This document shows positions 51,101 to 63,100 of a DNA stretch of 64,000 bases, piece by piece. The stretch spans positions 11,072,152 through 11,136,151 of the forward strand of contig OW387150.1 of the NCBI GenBank assembly GCA_936440205.1, written 5' to 3'. A program made the translations under genes and the position numbers. Position 1 is the first letter of the stretch, and the number at the start of each line of letters is the position of its first letter. The notes under the pieces were generated by a model. The model did not search any database. It worked only from the letters and a program-made list of their open reading frames with translations, and was not told the origin of the DNA. This stretch comes from Lepidonotus clava (Eukaryota; Annelida; Polychaeta; Phyllodocida; Polynoidae).

Positions 51101-54100
51101 ATTTTTGGTTGGTAGAGGAACGTAAAGATTAGTACGGGAAGAGAGGGCAAATATTTCGCTGAAATTATTTCGACAAAGACGTTGAGAACGAAGCATTCGT
51201 ATGAAATGGAAAAAAAAGAGTAACCAAGTAGAAAGAAATGTAATCAAGAGTTTGGGACACAATATTGTAAAAGACTGAATAAGCGCATATATTTTATGTA
51301 TAGTTCGAAGTTACTGAGTTTTAATATGCCATGTTTTATTTCCAATTTAAATTTAGTTTGTTTTTGTAAGTAATGTTTCCTGTTTTAAAAAGCCAAATGA
51401 TAGTTTGACACTATATAGCTTTGAGCTGTGTCACAAATATTCTGACAAAAAGAGCACCGACACCTTTTACAGCGCGTCCCTCACTACGTACCACTTTATA
51501 GGGGGTTTCACATTTGTGTGATATAACTTCGAGCGATATGAAGTTGATGACTAGGAGCCAATAAAGCCCATATTGTGCTTAAGTCATGCGACACGATGAA
51601 TAATGTCACGCGACACATTGAATAATGTCAAGCGACATGTTGAATAATGTCGCCTGACTTTGAGTTCCTGGGCGACAAACAGGTGACAAAAATTATGTCG
51701 CACTTTGTGTTGCATAAATGTGAACCCCCCTTATCAAGTCTATATGCGTGTGACCTCTCTGAGTCTCTGAGCCACTCTGAGCTATTCGTGAGCCCGACGT
51801 CACCCTCACCTCCCACACCCTGACGGCCTTCACTGCCAGCCGCGCGCTCTCTGGTTGTACATGACAGCACAACACACTAGTAAACCGCCAACACAGATCT
51901 CCATGTAAAAAACACACGGTCTTTTATAGAAATGCTGTAAACAGTATCTATCTCTGTAAAATTATATATTAATTTTCCATTTAAAGACGACTGCTTTCAT
52001 TCATGTATAAGTCATAAAGAAATTTGGTCTAAAATCAATAAATAGTTTGAAAATGAAATTGCTGCCTAAAAAAAAAAAACCAAAAAAAACCTGGTCTTTG
52101 ATCCTATTTAAATCCCATGCGTTGATCTATTCGTTTTCTCATGTATATAGATGTAGAATTCCTCATTGGGTCTTCTATAGTGCAGCCATCTTTCTGTTCA
52201 TAACTGTAGAATTAGATTCCCATGAGTAAATCCCCTACTGTATTCTTAGTCTGATGAATTTTGAATTATGTTTACCCTTAGTACCTGGTACTAGTAGGTG
52301 TTGTCACATAATGGAATATTAAAAAAAAAAAAAAAAAGTTGAAAAAAAAGTTGAAAAAAGAGTTGAAAATAAAAGTTGAAAAAAGTTACAAAACAATTTA
52401 ACAAAAACAATTTAACAAAAACAATTTAAAACACTGCAAACATGACACAGGACGAGTTTACATGCTAGGTCCGTCTCCTTTTACTTCTCCCACCTAGCCA
52501 CCCCAAGCGTCACGAGAGGGAGCCGAGAAACCACCCAATTTATTCCCCAACTTTGAGCAGGTCAGAGCCCCCACTCTCCCGTCGGCCTGGTTTGAGCTTC
52601 TCACCACTGGCGGCCCGCCGCCCCCAGACTGCCGCCACTTTAACCTGCTTTGTCTTGTGCCGAGCTTGGCTACAGTGCAGGGTTTCCTAACAAGCATTTT
52701 ACTCTTTATTTTTTAATACAAGTAACTGTTTACTTTATTTTTACCACCAAAGTGAAATTATGTGTAATAGTATTAGTCCGCTCCAATTGTGTAATTATTC
52801 CCACTGTAGAAGTTTGTTTGGGTACTAATGTAATATTATGTTAATCATTTTCAGATTGTTTTTCTGATATTCGACTTAATTTATGATGTCTAAAATTTAT
52901 ATAGGATTATATTTGTTTTCCCACGAGAATTGCCGTTTTTGGTGATGATAATTATTGGTCTATAATATTTTCGAAAATTCCAAAAATATTTCAATTATTT
53001 CTGAACGGATTTTCTTTTACTTGAGTATCCAGTAAGCTTGTCTGGGAAACCCTGCCTCAGTAAAAACGTTAGTCAGGTTACGGCCTATGCTTAGGGTGGC
53101 TTGAGGTAGATGTCCTGTCAACCCAAAGTAGACGGGACAGAATCCTATCTGTACAGATAGAAACACATCACACATTTTGCCAAATATTGGATACTTTAGG
53201 AAATCGTGGCCAACTTTCTAGCGCTTCCCTAATTCTTTGCCAAACTTCTCTCTCTGATCTTATAATTGTCTCTATATTTTTATACTTGGTGTCAGGATAG
53301 ACGAGGAATAGTTCTATGTTGTAATAACCTCTTTTAGCTACTTATATTCAATTCATAGGATGTATGATAAACTTTTTTTTCGCCTCTGCAAAGTAAAAAT
53401 AACATGCTTACAAAAGGTTGTCATATACGCTGTGTTCACTATTGAATACGAACTCATTTGACGTTTTCTTATTCTTTATAACTACCTAGCCTGAGGAAAT
53501 TATCGGAAAGGTGAATCAAGTTGAAATGATGATGTTCTTCCCAATTCCTTTCGCTTTTGCAAAAATCTTTGTGTTATAAAACAAAACTAAAGAAAAGCCT
53601 ACCTCACTGTCTTAGTCGACAGTTTAGGTAGCCAGCAGTTTTCTCCCTTGCCGTCGCTATATTAACTTTTGTCTCATTTTCAAAGGCATCCTGCCAGTAT
53701 CTTTTTTTTCCAATTTCTTATCCACTGCTTTGCTTCTTTCACCAATAACCGATGTAGATGTTCATGATTACCGAGTTAAGTTGATCACTTTGATACCATT
53801 CTGTTGGCACAGTTCGAGTCATTGGTACGTACGAGAAAAAAAATTACAAAAAAAAAGGAAATTAAAAAAAGTGTCCTAATTTGCGTAGGCCAGCCCCACA
53901 CCTGTTACCGTTGACTTCGACACCTAACCTCCCCAGTCAAAAACACAACCCCTAGCTATCTGTACTGTTCTCAGAATTTGTTGATTGCATTCTATTTTTT
54001 CCTTATTCAAATGTTGATCAATTTGTGCTCGTGTGAACCTCAAGCTCTACCTTAAATGTTTAAACGAAATTGTTGTACTAACCGTCTTTTTAAGTCAGTT

Positions 54101-57100
54101 ATGATTACGTATTTGCAAGTTTTGGCTGTAAATTATCTAATGTATTTGTCAAGTTAGGCTTTTTTGTCCAAATCCTAACAATGCATGTCAGTTGTCAAGT
54201 GTAAAGATGCATTTCTATATTTCCACTTAAATTTTGTATCTTTTGATTAAAAGAAAAAAGATATTCACATTATTTTGCTGAAATTTTTGAATTTTTCTCA
54301 ACACTTTCTACAGCAATATTTTTGGTTGAATAATACATATCAATATATACTTAAGGTAAATAAATAAATTAAATTAATCAACTGTCAATGACTCTTATGA
54401 TATCTGCTCTTTCAGGATGTATCAGAAATCTTAAACAACTTGTCCAGTCCGTCGTGGGCTGACCGAAAGGAGGGACTTTTAGCGCTTCAGAACATTCTCC
54501 GAGGAACACGTGTGCTAAAGTAAGCAACTTTTAACACCCTTTTGCAATTATCTCAATGACATTTGGAGATTGTTAATATGCCACCTTGTAAGTTACTCTG
54601 TCATCATTGAAGTGTGAAAAGTTCTTTTTGTCATACATCAAAGATTATTGCTTGGAGTTTCACGTTTTTGATAATTGACTTTAAAATAAAAATTAATGTT
54701 CTTTGTATCTGATGTTTTTCAGTCGCTTAGAATTGAAGAAAATTACAGAAATCTTCACGCGAATGTTCCACGACCCACATGGGAAGGTATGTCTCATCTC
54801 ACCCATATTCACATTGACGCTGCTATCTAATTTTGTAAGAAAAATATGCAGATTTGAACAGCGGTGCTATCTGCTTCTCGTGCAACACTAAGTATGAGTT
54901 ATCCATATTAATTAGACATGGCAGCCGCTTCACTTGGGAAATTGCAAAAAAAGAAAAATTACTGTCAAGTAAAACAGTCTCACAGTATTCGGAATTTGAT
55001 CAAAACAGTTGATATTGATTTTTGATGCCTTGCGTTATTCAAAGATATAATCATATAAATGTAGTGTAAGTAAGGCATCAAAGGAGGCATACCGGATTTG
55101 AATTGTTCTTTTGTTGTTGTGCACTGGGGCATGTAATTGGGCTATTAGCACCTCTCCCTCCCCACACACCCCTCACTTCTCATTGGTCACTGGTGTAGCT
55201 TGTAGTCAGTGAAGTAGGAGGAGTGAGTGGTGTGATTGACAGGTCTGGCACGTGGTTGAGAGGCACAGTCTGGTCCATACCTCACCACCCGTCACGCTCC
55301 AGTGAAGGCTGGTTGAGTCGTGTGGTACCAGACTAGGCGTCACGGATGAATAATACTGGGGCTGACCACTGCAGTGGGGAGGTGGGGAGGATAGGGGAAA
55401 GTGGGGGGAGGGGAGAGGGGGAGGGTGACGGGAGCGGTCTGATCCGGTCTGGCAGGATTATCAGGTTGGGGAAACGACCCGATTTTCAATGCGTTACGTT
55501 ATTTTAATCTGCATAAGATAACGGCCACAGGGGCGACATAGGATAGCAATACGACTTTATAAATACTAAACATCATAAAGAGAGGCTGATTATTTAGATT
55601 CTGCGAAATTTATTTGACTTCCTGATGTTAAAAAGACTGAGCAAGCTTGAAAACTGTAATCTTTAGCTTAGTCTTACCGCGGGAATGAGAGTTTAAATGC
55701 CTACAAACAAAGTTCCACTGCAAGTAGTTAACACTGGCTGCGCACAGTGTCCTATTTAGGCCCAAAAAAATTGTTATGTTCAGGTAACATAGGTTGAAAA
55801 AATTAGAGCAGGTAGGTCGTTTTGTTGTTGTTGTTGTTGTTGTTTGTTGTTTTTTTTACATACTAAAATTATATTAATAGACATCGGCTGTGTTGAAAAT
55901 TTTAAAAATTCTTTAAATTTCCTCTAAAACAATTTCTAGCAGCTAAAATACATGCCCTGAGCATCTAGATGATGTCCCATTCTGTTCCAGGCTTTTCTGG
56001 TGAGTTCTTTTGGACTGGCACCACGGTCATTGATTACCTCTTAAAGTCCGCAAGGCATCTTCGGCCGGCTTCTTCAGCCGGCCGAAAATCTTCAGATTTC
56101 TAGTAAATTTCCTATTCAGAGATTGCAAGACATTTGATTTCAAACAAATAATTTACCCCCAATTTCTCGACGCTCAAGTCCTTCTTTATTTGAACGAATT
56201 ATGGAAAATGACACATGGAATACTTACAACTATACACGGAAAACTAATGGAAAATAAGAACAACCTGACGGAATAAAAAGTACTTTTAATGGTCACCCTG
56301 TACTAAAACCCTCCACATAATACATGTATACCTCCCCCTTTAGGTGTTCAGCATGTTCCTGGAGACGCTGATAGACTTCGTGGCGGTGTACAAGCTGGAC
56401 CTGAGTGACTGGCTCTACGTGCTGCTCACCCGGCTGCTCAACAAGATGGGCGCCGACATGCTCGGCTCAGTCATTGGCAAGGTCCAGCGCTGTCTGGAGG
56501 CCGTCAGGTGAGGCGGTTTATGAACTTAAGTGGAATAAGTGTAAGAATTTCTGCCTGGACTATCAAAAAGCTGTCAGGACCCTTTTGAGAACTGTTGGTA
56601 TTGTCATAAGGCATACGATCAAGATTATAAGACTTTTGATCATAGATGTGTAAATGGTCCCTAGGGGCTGTGCTTGACTGGGAACTTTTATGTGTCAGAG
56701 ACATTTCACAAACTAATTGTGTGCTTTCCGAGATTCCAAATATCAAATTGAGACATCTTAGTAAGGTAAATGAAAAGAAGGAAGGGGAGCAAAGGTTAAG
56801 TTCTGGTCATATATTCGCAGATGGCCAGAAGTTTTAGGTCGTAACCAGCAACAAAGATTGAACATAGCTCTTGTAGGTACTGTCAGAGGAGAAAGCTGTC
56901 AGCTCTCCCTAATATCAATTCCCGCAAACAGAACACTTAGGCAATTTTACATGCTTTTGTTGTGACATCAGCCACTGGTTCAATCTGCGGCGAATAACCC
57001 CTCTGCGCCAGAATCGACATCCGTGAGAGGTGACTCTGCTATGTAGGTCATTAACTATACACCGGCATTATAAGATTACTACGCGTGTGACCTAGATTAA

Positions 57101-60100
57101 CTGTCACCTAAAAATAGTCCGCGGTTTTCGCTGGTGCTATCTAGGCCACAGGAGTCAGGACCCAGTGGTTGCCACAGCGCAGAGATGATTCGCCGTTAGC
57201 GAGCGTCGACGTTGCAGAGTGCCACTGGTTAAGGCCAAGTCGTATATAAGGACTACAAGTAAACGTAAATAAGCTGTAAACTCGTGTATCAAAGAAATTA
57301 TGAATATTTTTCAACTATTTCTCTAGTGGGTTGTGCATTGATAATGAGAGAAAATAGTCAAATCATTTTCAGATTCATTTATTTCTTAAACAAAAATATC
57401 TACAGCAATGTAATTATTTTGAATAAAAAAAAACATACTGATCTTATAGCTGACAACTTCTCCTTTCCTTTCTAGGGATTCTTTCCAGTTCGACCTCCAG
57501 TTCAACACCATAACGAAGTTCATCATCGACCAAACCCAGACCCCCAACCTCAAGGTGTGTACGAACGGATTCACGTCAAACTGAGCTTGACATTCCCTGA
57601 CTTTGATATGGTTTCTAATTACAATATTTTATTGCGTGTATATATTTTTACAACCAGTTAGCGTTAATTATAATAAGCGATTTCCTTACATACTAAGGTT
57701 CTTTAAAGTTTTCGTTAACAATATTTTGACCTAGCATTTATGATTTTTTACGCCTAATTTTAGTTTGTTTTATCATTTTAATACAACATTATGAAGTGTA
57801 TTGACTGTAGACTTCGTATCAAAACGAAAACTTTGTTTACATTTTCAAAATGTATAATCTGCCATTACGCGTAATTCGCAATATTCTTCATTTATCAACA
57901 GACACTTACTAACTCGGTGACTAGAAAAGGCTTTGCTTTTTTACCGACAAGACCTTCTGATTATACATACACAAATTTTACAAATTGCTCATAGACAAGC
58001 CATAAAAAGGAAACCCTTCTATACTACACTTAAAATAAGACTGGACTATTTCACCTAGAAATGAAGGATATGTACATAGGTTTTCCCCAGAGCACCATTA
58101 AATTCTTATCCTTTTGAGATAGGAAATCTATAAAATCATTGAATATAGTCCGATAGGTTTTTCCTGCACATAGACAACAAATACACGGGGGAGGGGGGGC
58201 GGTCCATGCTTACCCTCCCAATGTTGGTTCTACACACCCCAATGTTATACAAGTCAAATTGATTTTTGCCTTGCCCTTTGTCAGTTTGTGCCTATATAGA
58301 CCGGTGACTTAGCGCACTTCCCACTTCTGTGTGATTCATCCATAAGTTCGCTTGGTACAGATATGTTTGTTGCGTCTGATAAAAACTTGTATTTATTGTA
58401 AGTATTTTGGGCCCAACCATTAGAAAGTATTGGCTAAATTTACACGCTTTTATATCCTTCCCATGACCAATTCCGTAGGTAATAACTATGCCAAACTTTG
58501 ATTTAAAGCAGTTAAGAGAGGACCCAGGATCTTAAGTCGGTCCTAAAATAGTAATACCTGAAAGTTTAAAACTACCATGAATTTTTCTAAAAGCCAAACA
58601 GTCATGTCACAAAGGAAAAGGATTCATCCTTAATTTTCTTGAAATGATAAGAGATTTAACTTTAAAAAATATGATGCAGCACTTGTGACAAACATACTGT
58701 ATGCTTTGGATGGTCACACTGTATTAAGCGTGGTTTCTACATGGCGAAATGTTTTTATCTAGATGCCAGCAACTGGTGTTTTAACCCTTTCCAAACGGCA
58801 CCTCCTTCAGTGCCAGAAGGTATATGTGATAATAGGTGGCAGGGTTAAAATGAGTCGACAGCAGACGAACACCAGTCGCCGCAGTTAGGAGAACTACTTT
58901 TCTGGGCTGCTGGGTACCAGCAGTAGGTTATCAGTGTAGCATGCTGGGAACTTTCTTGGCTGCTGGTGCCCTGCGTGTACACCTATAACCTATGGCTGGT
59001 ACCCAGTGGCCCAGGAAAGTCGTTCTCCTAGTTAGTCGTTATGTTGAATCCCGCCTTTAGCCCCATGTTGAGCGCCTATTTGACCCCGGTGTGCTAGTCC
59101 CGACTGACGCTAGCCGTGCCTTGTCCGGTTAAGTCGCTAGTTGATGATCATGTTGACTTGACGTACTCACTGATCGCCTTGTCTGTCTTAACTCCCCCTC
59201 AGGTGAAGGTAAAGATACCGTTTTCCGCCTCACAGTTTCCCTCACATGGCACCCAATGGTCACTGCCCCATACTTAGACTTATTTGATACGATACATTTT
59301 ATGTCTGAATAAGTTTGAACTTGGTTCCACAAATTTTTACATGAGAGAAATGAGAAACTTTTTATAAGGGTCTCAATGTTGCCTTTGGAATCTATTTTGT
59401 ATATATATATATGTAAATAAAACAGGCAGCTTCTGCCTTTGACAAAAATATAACTAAATTTCAAGTCATTCATTGATTGTACAAGAAAATACGACTGAGT
59501 GTGATTTTCAAGCTAAGAATGTAAAGTGACCACTGGATTTCATCTTACCCTTATTTGTGTTTGGAGTGAGTGTTAGAGTGACGTGTTGCCGTCCTTTACA
59601 TATTAACAGGATGGCCACTGCACAGAGAAAAATAGAAAAAATAAATCCTGTCAGGGAAAACACAGGGAATTTGGGAAATAGACCAAAACGCAGAGAGGTT
59701 TGTTTACTAGGTTCTGCCATTCCTAATTCTTAAAATTTAAGAATTGATTTATTGCCAAAAGATTTTCTTTTTTTGTTCCTGGCCTGTTACACATTAGCTG
59801 GTAATAAAATATGGAAAACGACACAGGGAAAAGTTTACGGAGAAACAGGGAAAACACTGGGAATTCTAAAGTGGGATTAATATTTGAGTGGTCATCCTGT
59901 GTCAACAATAGCTGGCCGTCGCCCATCTAATTTTAGACTAATCCGCCAGCATGTATAGGAGAAAATTACTAAAACACAATATTTACTAGAAAAGAAATTA
60001 ATCCTCTGGCATATTTAAGTGTTAATCAAAGGATAGGGTTTATCATACGTCATAAATATATATATCATAAATGCATTTTGGGGATTACATGCCGTCAAAG

Positions 60101-63100
60101 ATTTAACCCTCTTTTTTCTGTAAGGCAAATGAAAAAAAAAAAAAAACTCAAACTTTTTGGTAATTTTGTGTTCTTTTGATAAGAAGCCGCCACAGGAGCA
60201 ATGACATGATATTCTGTAGTCTAGCGAGTAATTAACATTTCTCCCCTCGGATTTCTTTTGATTGTATTGACAAGGTTGTTAAGTGTTACCCCTGTATGTT
60301 CTGGTTTGTCCTGCGTGCTGTTACGTTGTCTCACTAACAGTGACTGTTATACAAGTTCCCTATGCTCCTTCCTGAAATAATTTAGCACTAACTGAATGCA
60401 CTATAAACATTTCGAATGGAACTCGCTTTCTTTTCCTTCCCTACATCATTTTAAGTTCCCAGCGTTTGGAAAAACGTGAACAATTTCCACTCAACAACAT
60501 TCGATAGATGATTTTTTTGTCACGCATAATGAAACTACTTTTAGGACGTCATTTGACACATACACAACACGAAGAATCACCACAAGAGAATTTATGTGGA
60601 TTATTCTAATTTTTGCATTGTTTACTACTAGTCTCTTTACCAGTTCTGAATATATACGTGACAACTTTTGCAATTGACGTTGTACAGTATTTTTCATATT
60701 CATAGCACTGACTTTGCTTCGACATTCGAACGAAAATATATTACAGTTTTACGGATTTAGGTGGATTTCTTGAAAACATAGAGAATTATTCTTTGTAATC
60801 ATAACATATGAACTAAGCTTTCGTTATTTTCTGTACCCTTAAGGTGAAGGTGGCCCTCCTGAATTACATCCATGGTTTAACACTTCTGATGGATCCCTCG
60901 GACTTTGTGAACACGAGCGACACGCGCCTCGCCGTGTCGCGTATCATCACCTGGACCACTGAGCCGAAAAGTGTCGACGTCAGAAAGGTACGATGCTCCC
61001 ATGTGAGTTAATCGCATGCACTTTGATTTGCTAGTTGATAACACACGTGACACACTCCGGCACCAAAAAACACGCACAACAGGAATACAACTTTAACGGT
61101 CACGATGCTGTTCATCAACATTAAGCTAATTTAGGGTTATTTGCATATCCTAGATCAGTTTTCAGTGGAGGATGTCATTAAGCATGTAGCAAGTGAGTGT
61201 TAAGCTCAGGTTACTTGTGAATGGTGTTAACCTTAGGATAGAACAGAGCATCTTTTAAGGCAGGAGCATGCGCAAGTTTGCTTTTTGCTAGTTACAAACA
61301 ATAACCAATGCTGTTGCTCAATTAAAAAAAAATTAAATACGTTTTACAAGAATATGGTATTAGAGTGCATTATAATCATTAAGGTTTATGTGGTTTGTTA
61401 TTGTTTTGTTAGACACCCTTGTGACTTTCTGTAGATACAATTTCATTGCACTTTCTGTTGATAGACTGCATTTTTTTAACTGTCAAGAAATTTCTTCACA
61501 CCTGCGTTCGGTAACCGATGGAGGAAATGTTAAGACTTTCACACTGTAATTACTGTACACATGAATATCTTTGATTCTCCAGCCTTCTATGAAATCTCCA
61601 ATTCAGAAGGTATAGCTTGTTCCTAAACTTGTTTTAATTAAGTTTTCATTTATTTAATGACCTACTGACCTGTATTTTACAAAACCTTTATTGGTAATAT
61701 CGATTCCCTCATTACGGACCTAATTGTAATTACTCCTTAATTGGCTTCGTTTTAGTTGCTGTGATGATTACTATTAATTGCTGTGACTTTCTCAGTGGTT
61801 GCAAGTTTGAAAAAAAACCAGATGGGGGAACTTTTAGTAAATGCATGGTAAAACAGCGAACCAGACCAATATTAGTATGTAGAAGTATACCCAGAATGAA
61901 CTATATGAAGTAATGGGAAGTAATTATTTGCATGATCATGGATAGTGATGGGAGCAGGTGCAAGTGGAAGCTAACCATTAGGCTTTTTAGACATCTTGGT
62001 ATCCGATTTTTACTAGGTTACTGAATTTACTATATTTTCCTACCAAACACTCAGAACTATATACTTGTATGTATAATTGAAATTCCTATATGAACTATGC
62101 TTCTTTGTATTTAGCAATTTTATTCACCACTACAACTTTGGTACTTACGAGCTATGCGTTGTTTTCATTGTGGTGCAGAGCTACGGTTTTTAGCATTTTA
62201 TGCGGACGAGTGACTTTCGACTTAGCCTCATGTAAATAAGTAGAGATACCCAAAAGGAATAGGACAACGGTGTGATATCCCCTCCACAAAATAGTAGAAG
62301 TGCATTGTCTTTAAGTCAAGATTTTGGATTATGTGTCATTAAGTGATTAAGTCATTATCTGTACATTAAGTGGTTTGGTGTACCAATTGTAAATTAAGGG
62401 AAAAGTATAAGGAAATTAAATGTTGAAGTAACACATTGTATGTGAGTGAGTGGATTCCATAAACATGTGGTATTTAGTCTGGATTGCAGTACTTGCTACT
62501 CCGTATCTATGATACAGCATGTCTTTGTATATTCTCAACTCCGTATGTTACTCTTGGAGTTTGCACAAATCAATTCTCTCAGAATGTTGTATCCAACTGG
62601 TGCAAAGGAAAAGATGTGTAGAAATAGCATGAACACTTACTTGGGCATGAGGGGAGAATATCCCCTGATTTTGGGGAGTAATTCCTCTTATTTTGGGAAG
62701 TAGATCCCTGATTTTATTTGGTGTGCTGCTCAACTAATTGCTCACTGTGCTCTCCCACAGGCGGCCCAGGCGGTTCTTATTGCTCTCTTCAACCTTAATA
62801 CTCCCGAGTTCTCCATGATGCTTACACACCTGCCAAAGACATTCCAGGTGAGGAAATACCTTCCCTTACTACTTTGTATCAAGGTAATCTCTTTATTGGG
62901 AAAAACGTCCATTGAAGAAATATTTAGGCACATGTATGATGTGTCAGTTTGATAACAAATAAATATTACCGTTCAATGGGGCAACTTTACATTACATTCC
63001 ATGACATTTGGACTTTTATTCAATTCAAAATCCATTTCAGAATATGAAAAGATTTTATGTGCAAAGCTAAGAAGAACAAAGCAAGCCCACATTAAATGAC

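Larger units (their letters stand above)
50359..54415. other. Long intron with a MITE and simple repeats
   Basis: Contents: a MITE at 51501-51730, A-rich simple repeats at 52320-52430, and a GC-rich patch at about 52490-52680 without splice signals in any consistent frame. Nothing else is recognised. Confidence 0.55.
57555..60843. other. Intron with foldback, microexon candidate and MITE
   Basis: Three features are listed separately: a foldback at 58883-59038, a splice-site pair at 59201-59209 and a MITE at 59607-59899. Otherwise nothing is recognised. Confidence 0.6.

Noticed and set aside
52494-52697. GC-rich stretch with a 67-codon minus frame
   Set aside because: No splice sites fit; no similarity to CLASP or another family.
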